A stretch of 39,188 nucleotides of DNA from Fibrobacter sp. Its GTDB lineage: Bacteria; Fibrobacterota; Fibrobacteria; Fibrobacterales; Fibrobacteraceae. Location: assembly GCA_017959225.1 (NCBI GenBank), contig JAGDBD010000040.1, positions 1 through 39,188 of the forward strand, given 5' to 3'. The notes beneath the pieces were generated by a model. The model made no database searches. It saw nothing but the letters and a program-made list of their open reading frames with translations, and had not been told where the DNA came from. A program made the translations under genes and the position numbers. Within the stretch, counting starts at the first letter, position 1. Each line of letters starts with the position of its first letter. Positions 8,946-18,026 of the stretch are shown piece after piece.

Positions 8946-9803
8946 ATGCAACTTCCGCTTCGCCCGATGGATTCGAATAAGTTTACCTTTGGCAATGTGC
9001 TGAACATTGCAGGTTCTTTCAACTATCGGGGAGCGGCGTATCTTTCCTCTGTTTCCGCTTTGCGTGTGGGGGCTGGTTATGTGACTTTGGCTGCGATTCC
9101 ACCGGTGGTGGAATCGGTTGCGTCCCAATTGCCAGATGCGGTGTACTTACCTCTTCCGCAAAACGGTCCGACTCTTTCGAAAGAAGCTTTGCCAATCGTG
9201 GAATCCCGCCTTTTGCCCGGAACGGTCTGCTCTTTAGGCTGCGGAATTTCGGCCATCGGAAGCTATCCCGAAAATTTGCCAGAAGTGGTAAGCGCTCTCA
9301 TTGAAATTTTTGTGCAAAAAGAAGTTCCTTTTGTGTTGGACGCCGACGGCTTGAATATGCTTGCTCAATCCGGCAAAGCTTTGAAATTAAAGAATCTTGC
9401 CGTGATGACTCCCCATCCCAAGGAACTTTCTCGATTGCTCAACACGACCGTGGAAGATATCCAAAAGAACCGCATTGATGCGGCCCGGGCTGCTTCGAAA
9501 AAATTTGAAACGACCGTTCTGCTGAAAGGACACCGCACCGTAATCGCCCACGAAAACGATTTTCGCATCAATGACTCCGGCTGTTCCGCACTTGCAAAAG
9601 CTGGCTCGGGCGACTGCCTTACAGGAATTATCGCAGGTCTTTTAGCGCAAAAGATGGAACCTTTTGACGCGGCTGTTCTCGGTGCAAAAATTCACGGTTT
9701 GGCAGGTGAAATCGCTGCTTCGGAACTTTCCGAATATGGTGTTCTCGCTTCGGACTTGCCGCGGTATATTCCCCGCGCCATTTTGCAAAATCAAAGACTT
9801 TGA
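8946..9803 (+). CDS. nnrD: ADP-dependent NAD(P)H-hydrate dehydratase
   Basis: Repairs damaged nicotinamide cofactors by ADP-dependent dehydration of S-NAD(P)HX. The 285-residue protein is the ribokinase-like (YjeF C-terminal) domain alone, without the fused epimerase domain found in many bacteria. Visible motifs are FGNVLNIAGSFNYRGAAYL at the N-terminus, VLDADGLNML, MTPHPKELSRLL, VLLKGHRTVI and the nucleotide-site motif KAGSGDCLTG (Gly 222, Asp 223). An AGGAG lies about 7 nt before the ATG. The last 13 bp overlap the convergent nucleotidyltransferase-like gene. No separate epimerase gene is visible in the window. Confidence 0.94.
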   Translation: MQLPLRPMDSNKFTFGNVLNIAGSFNYRGAAYLSSVSALRVGAGYVTLAAIPPVVESVASQLPDAVYLPLPQNGPTLSKEALPIVESRLLPGTVCSLGCGISAIGSYPENLPEVVSALIEIFVQKEVPFVLDADGLNMLAQSGKALKLKNLAVMTPHPKELSRLLNTTVEDIQKNRIDAARAASKKFETTVLLKGHRTVIAHENDFRINDSGCSALAKAGSGDCLTGIIAGLLAQKMEPFDAAVLGAKIHGLAGEIAASELSEYGVLASDLPRYIPRAILQNQRL

Positions 9804-10462
9804 ATCAGCTGATCGATGGCTGCAAACAGGTTTTCTGCCCGTTCCACGTTCTGCTTGTAATCCAAAGCGGGTTCTAAAACTTCAAAAGCGGGGAATGCTT
9901 GTGTGATTTCTGCACGGCTTTTCGGATAAGTCCCATTTTGCAAATAAGCTGCGCCGTAAAGAATAGGGAAAATTTCTTCGTAAGATTCAATGAAAAAATC
10001 CATCGGGGAAATCCCCGCTTGAATTCGGGTGAATTCCCTTAGCAAATGGAGCTTTCGATTTTCCAGTTCCCTTTTGCATTCTTTGCGGAGCGCTTCTGGA
10101 TTTGGAATGTAACCGGTGAGAGGCGCATTCCCGAAGAGCGGAGCGTTCTTTTGCGAAATGTGCAAAAATTCCAAAGGATATTCGGTTTGATTTTTTAATA
10201 GAAAATCTTCGCTAAAAAAATATCCGAATTTAAGATTGTCCTTGAACATTTCACGGGAAAGCTTGTGGGCGTTTTGCAGAATGTTCGGACTTGTGCTTTT
10301 TAAAATCAAGCTTACCTGCCAAGATTCATGGAGAGCGTCAAAACCTTCATAAAGGCAGTTCCCATGTAAAAAGGCAGCGGTCAGATTTTCGCCGAAGGCT
10401 TCGTGAAAACGTTCTCCCCAAGAAGAGTTTACAATGTCTTGCAGAGTCAAAATCTTTTTCAT
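9791..10462 (-). CDS. Degenerate nucleotidyltransferase-like protein
   Basis: Last gene of a four-gene minus-strand operon; 223 residues when started at MKKILTLQDIVNSSWG. That ATG is preceded by a strong GGAGG and sits one base after the TAA of the upstream gene; a longer upstream start would run into the neighbour. The strand-helix pattern (FLHGNCLYEGFDALHESWQVSLILK, then PLEFLHI...LFG, then a helical segment RKECKRELENRKLHLLREF) resembles a group of nucleotidyltransferase-fold proteins. The catalytic G-S...D-x-D signature is missing (GN and ESW instead), so it is probably not an active nucleotidyltransferase. Assignment by remembered similarity only. Confidence 0.6.
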   Translation of the reverse strand: MKKILTLQDIVNSSWGERFHEAFGENLTAAFLHGNCLYEGFDALHESWQVSLILKSTSPNILQNAHKLSREMFKDNLKFGYFFSEDFLLKNQTEYPLEFLHISQKNAPLFGNAPLTGYIPNPEALRKECKRELENRKLHLLREFTRIQAGISPMDFFIESYEEIFPILYGAAYLQNGTYPKSRAEITQAFPAFEVLEPALDYKQNVERAENLFAAIDQLIQSL

Positions 10463-10463
10463 G

Positions 10464-11123
10464 TTAACCTCCGAATCCGGAATCCAATTTTTGGTGAGGG
10501 AATCCGCCAAATTCCCGAATCTTTGAACGTCTTTTGGCGCGCAGGTTTTGCCGTGCGAAATAGGCGAATGCGATGAGGACCGCAGCGAGTACGGCGATCA
10601 TTAAAAACCAGGCAATGCCCGGCAAGCCGTCTTTAGAAGGCCTTGGCAAGCGGGATTGCAAACGTACGTCGTTCCAACGAGCCACGGTCTTTGCAAGCTC
10701 TGCACCGAAGACGATGATGCCTTGGCCGTAACGGTCTTTGCGAAATTCAGGGAGCAAAAATTTTTGCGCTAAACGTTCCGCTTTTTCATCTGAAATGAAT
10801 TTTTGAGCAGCCGGCGAAGCCGCTAAATAGCGGAAGTGAGAAGATCCGTCAATAAAAATCACCGCCCGTAAGGAATCGTTTTCCATGCCCGATTGGCAAA
10901 GAGAATCTGCGAGGGGCTTTGGATTTCGCACTTCAGAACTAGCCGTGTACAGGTAAAGCGAAAAATGAGTTTTTTCAAAGAGTTCGCTGGCATATGTTTC
11001 AAATGTCGCCCGTTCTTCTTCCGTCAAAAATTTGGCACGGTCGTCAATGGGGGACTCTTCCGGAGAAAAAGCAAATAGCGGGATGACTGCTATAAACAGC
11101 CAAAACAAAATAGTTTTCATCAT
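10464..11123 (-). CDS. TPM-domain (TLP18.3/Psb32/MOLO-1) membrane protein
   Basis: A 219-residue exported protein: N-terminal signal peptide (IAVIPLFAFS), then a TPM-type alpha/beta domain (about residues 28-150) with the typical opening DDRAKFLTEEERATFETYAS and a RYGQGIIVFG segment. One transmembrane helix follows at about 168-190, then a basic cytoplasmic tail ending DSGFGG. TPM proteins are envelope-associated and of uncertain function; some plant homologues are phosphatases. The long GGGxFGGGG tail common in bacterial relatives is reduced to a few residues. Two ATGs in tandem overlap the TGA of the upstream gene (ATGATGA), indicating coupling. Confidence 0.82.
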   Translation of the reverse strand: MMKTILFWLFIAVIPLFAFSPEESPIDDRAKFLTEEERATFETYASELFEKTHFSLYLYTASSEVRNPKPLADSLCQSGMENDSLRAVIFIDGSSHFRYLAASPAAQKFISDEKAERLAQKFLLPEFRKDRYGQGIIVFGAELAKTVARWNDVRLQSRLPRPSKDGLPGIAWFLMIAVLAAVLIAFAYFARQNLRAKRRSKIREFGGFPHQKLDSGFGG

Positions 11124-12325
11124 TCACAAAGCGGTTGAAGGGCTTGTTGGATTTCTGGAACAGAAATTTTATAAATCGCATTGGATTTGGCAGAGAATTC
11201 AGAAGAACCAGTGCCTTTTATCTGCTTTGTGAAACGGATTTTATCCCCTGTAAGCGAAATCAAAAATTCTACGGTGGAAATTTTTTTGGGACCGTCTTCA
11301 AAAATGTGCTTGGTGATGGTTTCCAGTTGTACGGTTACCTTTTTGCCGTTTTTATTTTCTTCAAATCCCGCTTTGGAAAAAAGATTTTCGAATGCAATGC
11401 AGACTGCGCCTTCTTCTTGGCAGTTCATGGTGTAAGTGCAATTTGGAGCGGAAGAAGTGTAAGAAACTCTTTGTTCCAGGTTGGGGCTTTGTTTGCTGAA
11501 TTTTGGAATGAAAATGCGAAAGTGGATAAAATGTTCCCCTTTAAATGTTTCCACATTTTTCAAGTTGAAAACGACGATTCCGCTAGAATCGGTGAAAGCT
11601 TCGGCGAGGATCTTTTCGTTTTGTTCCGCAAGAACTTTGATTTTGGAAACGGGTCCCAGAGCGTTTTGCACGAGAATGCGGAATGGCCCTAATGCATTGT
11701 CTTCTACTTGACTCGGAACTTCCCCGACGACAGAGATTTGTAATCCTGCCACCGATTCTGCGATAAGAGCTTCCAGTGCAGGAACGTTTGCTTTAAATGC
11801 GTAAGATTTATCGAGAGGTTCAAAAATGGATATGTCTGCCGAAGCCCGTTGGTGGGAAAGTTGCAAAGGAACGAGTTCGCCATAGGCTTGAATCGCTTTT
11901 TCATATTGGCGAAGCCCAATGGCGTTGCAGATGATGGAATCCAATTGTTGCGCTTTGAATTTGGTGTCGAATAATTTTTGCCGCAGGGAAGCGGTCGCTT
12001 TTTCGGTGTCCAAAATGGCGGTGGTTTGCCAAGTATTCTTTTGAATTTTTTGGCGTTTGAGTTCAACTCCGTCTAACGTCAATTCGGATCGCACTTGAAT
12101 GCTTTCCGAATATTTTTTTTGCAAATTTGACTGCTTGGAATTGTGGATTTCGGATTTTTGAGTAGAATGGGAAACGGCGATGGTTGAACGAATTTGGACT
12201 GCGACTCCCGCCATCGCCTGTTTGTCTGCATCTTCCTGCGAAACGTTGGATGTGGCGGTAAACGTGACGATGCGAGCGTCACAAATGGCGAATATGAAAA
12301 AGAGAAGAATTGTAAAAATTCGCAT
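11120..12325 (-). CDS. Exported protein with LPP20-like N-terminal domain
   Basis: A 401-residue protein with an N-terminal hydrophobic signal (FTILLFFIFAICDA). Cys 15 is preceded by Ile at -1, so it does not make a good lipobox and signal peptidase I processing is more likely. Residues about 20-110 (FTATSNVSQEDADKQAMAGV...) resemble the LPP20 lipoprotein domain, in which an N-terminal helix is rich in Ala after D-A-x-x-x-A. The rest is predicted beta-rich with no catalytic motif recognised. It sits between the DUF6175-like lipoprotein and the TPM protein with one-base (TAATG) and four-base overlaps, so it is probably made in fixed ratio with them. Function unknown. Confidence 0.72.
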   Translation of the reverse strand: MRIFTILLFFIFAICDARIVTFTATSNVSQEDADKQAMAGVAVQIRSTIAVSHSTQKSEIHNSKQSNLQKKYSESIQVRSELTLDGVELKRQKIQKNTWQTTAILDTEKATASLRQKLFDTKFKAQQLDSIICNAIGLRQYEKAIQAYGELVPLQLSHQRASADISIFEPLDKSYAFKANVPALEALIAESVAGLQISVVGEVPSQVEDNALGPFRILVQNALGPVSKIKVLAEQNEKILAEAFTDSSGIVVFNLKNVETFKGEHFIHFRIFIPKFSKQSPNLEQRVSYTSSAPNCTYTMNCQEEGAVCIAFENLFSKAGFEENKNGKKVTVQLETITKHIFEDGPKKISTVEFLISLTGDKIRFTKQIKGTGSSEFSAKSNAIYKISVPEIQQALQPLCE

Positions 12326-13233
12326 TAGGGTTGAATCTCCACAATCAAAAGCCGTTGGACAAGAGCGTTCTTTTTCACGTTGAATGTGGATCCGAGCGCA
12401 GCGCGGAGCGCATTGTACACTTCGTAAGAATCCCCAAAATCATGAGGGTTTGCGTAAATCGTGTAATCCGAAGTTCTGTCGGTCATGGCGTTGGTATTGA
12501 CTTTGGCAAATTGCTGCTTGAGCAGTGTAGAAACTCGGGCATGAGCTCCGTCGAGATCGTTGAATTCCCCTGTAAAATGGAGAATGACTTTGTATGGAGT
12601 TCCGATTTGTGAATCTTCATCCCAGTAAGCTTGTACAGTTTTTAAAAGACCGGGAAGGGCCTTGTGCACGGCGCTAGCGATCAGTTCTTCTTTTCGAGTG
12701 CCATTGTCGTTTACTGTAGAACTTTGAGATCCGAGCAATCTGCCGGATGTGGATTCATAAGCGCTCAGAGATGCAAGGATTTTCCCATGGCGAATATCGG
12801 TGGTGAATTTGATATAAATGTCTGCGCCAAAAGAAAGGCTTGCGATGTAAGAAAGATCTTCGTCTTGGCCTGCGATTTCGCTTTGGAGAGTGACGACTTC
12901 ATCGATTTTTGCAGAGCCTTCTACTGCTTTGACCAAAAATTGCTTTTCGGTGAGATATCCGTTGATGGCATTTGCTGCTGCTTTTGCAAAGGGATTTTCA
13001 GCGAGGATATGAACGCTTTCGTGAATGTTTTTTGCATTTTCCGGTAAAACCATTACCGAAGGCTTTGTGATGGATTTTGCTTTTATGGCTGTTTCTGTGG
13101 ATTGCGGATGCCGTTCGGAAAAATCCATGGAATTTTGACGTAGTTCCTTTTCGACGTCAACAGGCTTCGCTTGAGAATTCGAAGCGCAAGATATCAAAAA
13201 AACAAAGCTGAAAAGAAAAATCAAAAAACGCAT
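12325..13233 (-). CDS. Lipoprotein, DUF6175-like
   Basis: First gene of the envelope operon; 302 residues with a lipoprotein signal ending LISC (Cys 16). The mature part begins with a polar linker, then PSVMVLPENA at about residue 58, the kind of segment that opens DUF6175 proteins of the FCB group. It continues with an alpha/beta pattern that includes GADIYIKF and a closing QRLLIVEIQP strand. I see no enzymatic motif. An AGGGGG lies about 9 nt before the ATG, the best initiation signal of this operon, and the gene begins 42 bp after dinB. The family call is tentative; lipoprotein status is well supported. Confidence 0.7.
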   Translation of the reverse strand: MRFLIFLFSFVFLISCASNSQAKPVDVEKELRQNSMDFSERHPQSTETAIKAKSITKPSVMVLPENAKNIHESVHILAENPFAKAAANAINGYLTEKQFLVKAVEGSAKIDEVVTLQSEIAGQDEDLSYIASLSFGADIYIKFTTDIRHGKILASLSAYESTSGRLLGSQSSTVNDNGTRKEELIASAVHKALPGLLKTVQAYWDEDSQIGTPYKVILHFTGEFNDLDGAHARVSTLLKQQFAKVNTNAMTDRTSDYTIYANPHDFGDSYEVYNALRAALGSTFNVKKNALVQRLLIVEIQP

Positions 13234-13275
13234 TTTATAAACCCCCTTAACATTAAGATAAAATAATATGAGGTT

Positions 13276-14346
13276 TTAGCCAAATAATTCCGTTTGCGAA
13301 TCCTCTTCTTCGGGTTCGTCTAAGCGAATTCCCGCTCCCAAAAGCCGAACTTTTTGGGAAGAATCGTAACGTTCTCGAAAAAGCGTGGAAAATCTTTTCC
13401 ATGACACGTCTTTAAAACACCGTTCAATGGTCGTGGATTTAAAATTCGCATATTTGATTTTGACAAAGCAATGAAAAACTGGAAATGTTTTTTGGTTTTC
13501 CCTTTCTACATAACGGTGGGCGCGTTTTAAGAATTCAAAATAAATCGTGCGCAGTTCCTGCTCGCAATCTTCAACGCCTTGAATGTCTTTCGAAAACGTA
13601 TTTTCTGTAGATACGGATTTTCGGATGCGGCTGGTGACGACAGGGCGGTCATCGATGCCGCGGGCTAGGAAATAAAGCGAATCTCCAAAACTTCCAAAAT
13701 GCTTGGCAAGCGTTTCACGGGAGAGCGGAAGGATGTCTTTGCAAAGAGAAAGCCCAAGGGAAGCGAGTTTTTTGTTGCAGGCTTTTCCGACTCCTGGAAT
13801 TTTGCTTAACGGAAGTTCCCGCGTAAAAGCTTCCACGTCACAAGGGCGTATGGTGAATTGTCCGTTGGGCTTGTTCCAATCGCTTGCGACTTTAGCAAGG
13901 AACTTGTTGGGAGCGATTCCTGCGCTGGCTGTAATTCCGTCCCGTTCTTTGAAAATCGTATCGCGGATTTCTTGTGCAATTAGGGATGCAGAACCGTTTT
14001 GCGTATCGCTGCCGGTCACGTCTAAAAAAGCTTCGTCAAGGCTTAAACCTTCTACGCGGTTGGTGTACCGGTGAAATATTTTGAAGATTTCGTCGGATTC
14101 CGCTTTATAAGTATCATAATCGGAATGGACCAGTTTGAGCTGTGGACAAAGCTTGAACGCTTGGTACGTGGACATAGCGGAATGGAGTCCGAATTTTCTC
14201 GCCGGATAATTACATGTGGCAAGAACTCCGCGGGATTCGATGGATCCGCCTACAGCCATGGGAACGTCGCGAAGGGACGGATCGCGGCGCATTTCCACTG
14301 CGGCAAAAAAACAGTCCATGTCGATGTGAATGATTTTTCGGATCAA
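13276..14346 (-). CDS. dinB: DNA polymerase IV (Y family)
   Basis: Translesion DNA polymerase of 356 residues. The palm-domain acidic residues are visible in HIDMDCFFA (Asp 9, Asp 11) and SLDEAFLDV (Asp 104, Glu 105), followed by thumb and little-finger regions (VGKACNKKLASLG helix-hairpin-helix). The protein ends SQTELFG, which resembles a C-terminal beta-clamp-binding peptide. The start is TTG: the only downstream in-frame ATG near the N-terminus would delete the HID catalytic strand, and no ATG or GTG lies between the TTG and the uvrC frame. The TTG overlaps the uvrC TGA (TTGA), with GGAG 5 nt before it. uvrC and dinB are thus one coupled DNA-repair unit. Confidence 0.95.
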   Translation of the reverse strand: MIRKIIHIDMDCFFAAVEMRRDPSLRDVPMAVGGSIESRGVLATCNYPARKFGLHSAMSTYQAFKLCPQLKLVHSDYDTYKAESDEIFKIFHRYTNRVEGLSLDEAFLDVTGSDTQNGSASLIAQEIRDTIFKERDGITASAGIAPNKFLAKVASDWNKPNGQFTIRPCDVEAFTRELPLSKIPGVGKACNKKLASLGLSLCKDILPLSRETLAKHFGSFGDSLYFLARGIDDRPVVTSRIRKSVSTENTFSKDIQGVEDCEQELRTIYFEFLKRAHRYVERENQKTFPVFHCFVKIKYANFKSTTIERCFKDVSWKRFSTLFRERYDSSQKVRLLGAGIRLDEPEEEDSQTELFG

Positions 14347-16181
14347 AGCATCTCCGCACTGGGATCGTACTGCTCAATTTTTTCACGAATGGTGAGGCCG
14401 CGTTTTTGCCCGAATAAATCTTGAATGTCTTCTATAGGCGCATTTAAGAATTCTTCGCGGCTGCGATATTTAGAAAGGATTTTGATGCGGGTTTCGTCAC
14501 CGATTCCCGGAAGGTCGAGCCAGGCGACCCGCAGATCTTCTTTGCGCTTGCTGCGTTGATATGTAATGGCGAAACGGTGCGCTTCGTCACGGGCATTTTG
14601 CAAAAGTTTCAACGCAGCACTGGTGCGGTGCAGCACAATGGATTTTCTGTCGTCAGGAAAAACGATTTCTTCTAAACGCTTAGCAAGACCGATGAGCGGC
14701 AAATCTTTGTCGTGGCCGAGTTCCCGCAGAATTTGCATCGTCGCATCGACCTGTCCTTTACCACCGTCACATACCCAGAGATCCGGCATCGGGACGCCTT
14801 CGGCTTCCAAGCGTCGCAAGCGACGCGTCATGACTTCGCGCATGCTCGCGAAGTCATCGATGCCGGAAACGGTTTTAATGATGAACTTGCGATAATTCTT
14901 TTTATCGGGACGCCCATTTTTGAACGCCACAAGGCTTGCCACGGTATGAGTTCCTGCCAAATGGGAAATGTCCACGCATTCAATGCGGAAGGGAGTTTTG
15001 GCAAGGCCGAGTTCTCGTTGCAAATCGTAAACGCTCTGATCGACTTCGTCAAAATGCTTGACTTCGGACTGGGCTTCCACAAGTAGCATTTCTGCATTGG
15101 CCAGTGCGAGTTTCATAAACTGAACTCGTTCACCCCGCTGCGGAACGGCGATGCTAACCTTGTGGGTCGTGAGTTCGGCCAGTTCTTCTTCTATCTGTAA
15201 ACGGTCTTCGTCGGGAATCGGATTGCTAATCGCGATTTCGTTTGGGATCAGCTCTTCGCCCTCGTACCACTTGGAAAGCATTTCGCAAAGGATTTCGGAT
15301 TCGTCTTGGTCTTGGTCGCATTCCAGCTGGTAATGTCTACGTCCAGAAATGACCCCTTTCCGATATTCAAAAATGACGGCTGTGGCGAGGTTTCCGTTAC
15401 GGCGTACAGCGATCACGTCGAGTTTTAGCGTCGTGTCGGTTGTGTCGGCCTTTTGACTTGTATTGGTCGCTTGCAACGCTTCGATGGCGTCCCGCTTTTT
15501 GGCTGCGGTTTCAAAGTCCAGATTTGCGCTGGCTTCTTGCATTTCACGGGTCCACTGGGTCAGCAGATCGTCCCGTTTGCCTTCCAGAATTTGCACCATT
15601 TCGTTTACGCTTTGGGCATATTCTTCTCGGGTGCAAAGATTTGCGCAAGGCGCCATGCAACGTCCGATGTAATAATTTAAGCAAGGACGTTGAGGCTTCG
15701 CAAGCGGAAACACCAGTTTGCATTCACGCATTTTAAAAAGCCGGGCAGAAATATCTACCAAAGTGCGAAAGGCTTTGGAGCTGGGAAACGGCCCGTAGCA
15801 GCGAAAGCGATTGCTTGCATGCCTAGAAAGGAAAAGCCTTGGAAAAGGATCCTTTAAATCAATTGCAATGTAAGGATAATGTTTGTCGTCTTTGAGTCGA
15901 ACGTTGTAATGGGGCTTGTGTTTACGGATCAGGTTCGCTTCTAAAATAAAAGCTTCCTGTTCGGTATCGGTCACAATCCATTCAATGTCGTGAATGTAGG
16001 GCAACATGAGCATCGCGGCGCGATGCCCCGGCTTCGGTTTGCCGTCAAAATAACTGCGGACCCGGTGGGCAAGAACTTTGGCCTTTCCCACGTAAATGAT
16101 CTTTCCTGCGGCGTTCTTCATCAAGTAAACGCCGGGGCGCGATGGGAGCTCTTCAAGCCTCTTTTGAATGGATTCTAACAA
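14343..16181 (-). CDS. uvrC: UvrABC excinuclease subunit C
   Basis: Dual-incision nuclease of nucleotide excision repair; 612 residues, normal length. Order: GIY-YIG nuclease domain (PGVYLMKNAAGKIIYVGKAK, about 15-90), a central segment with four cysteines (C-K-L-V...C-L-N-Y...C-M-A-P-C), a UVR UvrB-binding helix pair (about 200-235), the RNase H-like 5' nuclease (ECVDISHLAGTHTVAS, WVCDGGKGQVDA) and a C-terminal (HhH)2 region (LPGIGDETRIKIL). The start codon is TTG: an in-frame stop lies 18 bp upstream and no ATG or GTG occurs between that stop and the GIY-YIG domain. GGGAG lies 8 nt upstream. It is transcribed after the outer-membrane protein gene and overlaps dinB by 4 nt. Confidence 0.97.
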   Translation of the reverse strand: MLESIQKRLEELPSRPGVYLMKNAAGKIIYVGKAKVLAHRVRSYFDGKPKPGHRAAMLMLPYIHDIEWIVTDTEQEAFILEANLIRKHKPHYNVRLKDDKHYPYIAIDLKDPFPRLFLSRHASNRFRCYGPFPSSKAFRTLVDISARLFKMRECKLVFPLAKPQRPCLNYYIGRCMAPCANLCTREEYAQSVNEMVQILEGKRDDLLTQWTREMQEASANLDFETAAKKRDAIEALQATNTSQKADTTDTTLKLDVIAVRRNGNLATAVIFEYRKGVISGRRHYQLECDQDQDESEILCEMLSKWYEGEELIPNEIAISNPIPDEDRLQIEEELAELTTHKVSIAVPQRGERVQFMKLALANAEMLLVEAQSEVKHFDEVDQSVYDLQRELGLAKTPFRIECVDISHLAGTHTVASLVAFKNGRPDKKNYRKFIIKTVSGIDDFASMREVMTRRLRRLEAEGVPMPDLWVCDGGKGQVDATMQILRELGHDKDLPLIGLAKRLEEIVFPDDRKSIVLHRTSAALKLLQNARDEAHRFAITYQRSKRKEDLRVAWLDLPGIGDETRIKILSKYRSREEFLNAPIEDIQDLFGQKRGLTIREKIEQYDPSAEML

Positions 16182-16199
16182 GGCGAAGCTCCCTGGAAT

Positions 16200-17186
16200 T
16201 TACTTCGAAGATTCTTCGGGTTCTTCGATAACGTGATCGGCAGGATCGTCCTTGGGCTTTGAACTGTTCAGGTCCAGCAAGGTCTGCTTGAAGTAAAGAA
16301 CGTTTGCATTGAGAGACGTATTTGCGCCGGCATTGATTCCGATTGTCGGGTGGAATGCGCCAAGGGAGAACGCCACTTCAAATCCCAAACGGAAGCCTCC
16401 GTTCCCATCGATGCTCACGTCCGGGTGCACCGTTCTACCGGTTTTATAATTGCCGTCGTATTCGATCATTTCACCGCTGGCGTCCATGGAAACGGTCTGA
16501 TAACCCAGCGAAAGCATGATTTCTACAAATGGGATCGGCTTGTAACCGATGACAAGAGCTGTGTGGGTCGATCCAAAATCCAGATCCAATTGACCGTCCC
16601 AGTCTTCGGGCGTGTAACCCACGTATGCAGAATTATATCCAAAGAAAAGGCTTACGTCCAAGCCTTTCAGTGGAGCGGGTAAACGGTCAACAAAGAAGTG
16701 CCCAAAACTATGCTGCAAACCGAAACCGAAAAGGTGATAACCCTTCAGCTGGCTAATGCTTGGAAAATACATAGCGCGCAAAGCAACGCGGGTGTAAAAA
16801 GCGCTGAGGCCCGTTTGCAAATAGGGCAGCGTAAAAACAGACAGGTTGTGAAGTTCTTTGCTTCCGCCCAGTTCCATTTCGAACTTGTCGCCGAAAATGG
16901 TCGGAATCTTGACGCCGTTAAAATTGTATGAACGATCGTCATCGCTTAAAAATGCGATGTTGAACGGAAGACCCGCTTCAAAAACGATGCTTTTGTCGAT
17001 AGACGCTCCGGTTACCCAGCTACCATTCAAAACGGTTCCCATGTATGTGGCGATGGGTTTTACGTAGCTGGTTCGGCCTGCGATTTTTTGAAAAGCGCTC
17101 ATGGACGCATAATCGCTGCCCCATTCCGGAGTTGCAAAAAGGCTAGAAACTGCAAACAAAGTAAAAGACAGGAGAAATTTTTTCAT
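16200..17186 (-). CDS. Outer-membrane beta-barrel-like protein (DUF6588-like)
   Basis: A 328-residue exported protein with a signal peptide cleaved after SSLFA. The mature part has alternating hydrophobic beta-strands rich in Gly, Phe and Tyr (for example YHLFGFGLQHSFGHF, GLDVSLFFGYNSAYVGY, PFVEIMLSLGYQTVSM), as in small outer-membrane barrels. The KIPTIFGDKFEMEL segment recalls DUF6588 proteins of the FCB group, but this is from memory. The protein ends in an acidic, probably extramembrane tail (DPADHVIEEPEESSK), so it lacks the usual C-terminal aromatic residue of a barrel. It lies 18 bp upstream of uvrC on the same strand and is divergent from the inositol monophosphatase gene. Specific function unknown. 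Confidence 0.72.
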   Translation of the reverse strand: MKKFLLSFTLFAVSSLFATPEWGSDYASMSAFQKIAGRTSYVKPIATYMGTVLNGSWVTGASIDKSIVFEAGLPFNIAFLSDDDRSYNFNGVKIPTIFGDKFEMELGGSKELHNLSVFTLPYLQTGLSAFYTRVALRAMYFPSISQLKGYHLFGFGLQHSFGHFFVDRLPAPLKGLDVSLFFGYNSAYVGYTPEDWDGQLDLDFGSTHTALVIGYKPIPFVEIMLSLGYQTVSMDASGEMIEYDGNYKTGRTVHPDVSIDGNGGFRLGFEVAFSLGAFHPTIGINAGANTSLNANVLYFKQTLLDLNSSKPKDDPADHVIEEPEESSK

Positions 17187-17224
17187 AGGCCAAAATCTAG
17201 AAATTTTATACCTAAATTTAAATT

Positions 17225-18019
17225 ATGGAATTAGAGGATATTTTAGAAAGAGCCAAATCTTGGGCAATGGAAGCCGGCGCATCTGCGCTTGCTATGCAAA
17301 AGCATCTGGGTGGAATCAAATTCAAAACACCGAAAGATGTGGTCACCGCTGCCGATTTTGAAAGCGAACGGATTATCGTTTCTCATATTCAAAGCGAATT
17401 CCCGGACCATTCCATTCGAACGGAAGAAGCGGGCCATGTGAAAGAAGGCTCCCGATACGAATGGATTATCGATCCTGTGGACGGAACGGTAAATTTTAGC
17501 CGCGGAATTCCTCTGTGGGGAATTTCCATTGCTCTGGTGGAAAACACGGAGAATGGGACGAAGCCGATTGTGGCCGTAGTCAATCTTCCAGGCCTTTCAA
17601 AAATATTCACCGCCTATACAGGCAGCGGAACTTTTGCAAACAATGAACATGTCCACGTAAGCATGGTGGATGATATTTCTAAAGCCATTGTTTCGAATGG
17701 GGATTTTAACGTGGGGGATTGGGCAAAGATCAATGCCCAGAACTTAAAGAATTTTAAAGCGGAAGCGGAAAACTGTACCCGTGTCAAATGCTATGGCAGT
17801 GCAGTCATCGAAGGCGCTTTCACGGCTCAAGGTTCTCTCGATGGATTTGTGATGACCATGAGTTATCCGTGGGACATTGCCGCCATTTCGCTTCTTGTTC
17901 AAGAAGCTGGCGGCAAAGCCACTGCTTTGGACGGTAGCCCGATCCGTTTTGTAGACGGCGAACAGGTTCTGTTTAGCAATGGAATTTTGCACGATCAATT
18001 TGTGCAAATGTTAAAGTGA
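17225..18019 (+). CDS. Inositol monophosphatase family protein
   Basis: A Mg-dependent sugar/inositol phosphate phosphatase of 264 residues. The metal-binding residues of the family are present: EE in RTEEAG (Glu 67, Glu 68), DPVDGT (Asp 83, Asp 86) and WDIAA (Asp 217). The natural substrate within the family (inositol phosphate, 3'-phosphoadenosine 5'-phosphate, histidinol phosphate) cannot be decided. Given the nearby sulfur island, a CysQ-like role is possible but not indicated by a CysQ-specific motif. No Shine-Dalgarno is visible; TATACC lies about 12 nt before the ATG, so the leader is very short or absent. The symporter gene follows after 7 bp. Confidence 0.9.
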   Translation: MELEDILERAKSWAMEAGASALAMQKHLGGIKFKTPKDVVTAADFESERIIVSHIQSEFPDHSIRTEEAGHVKEGSRYEWIIDPVDGTVNFSRGIPLWGISIALVENTENGTKPIVAVVNLPGLSKIFTAYTGSGTFANNEHVHVSMVDDISKAIVSNGDFNVGDWAKINAQNLKNFKAEAENCTRVKCYGSAVIEGAFTAQGSLDGFVMTMSYPWDIAAISLLVQEAGGKATALDGSPIRFVDGEQVLFSNGILHDQFVQMLK

Positions 18020-18026
18020 GGAATTT

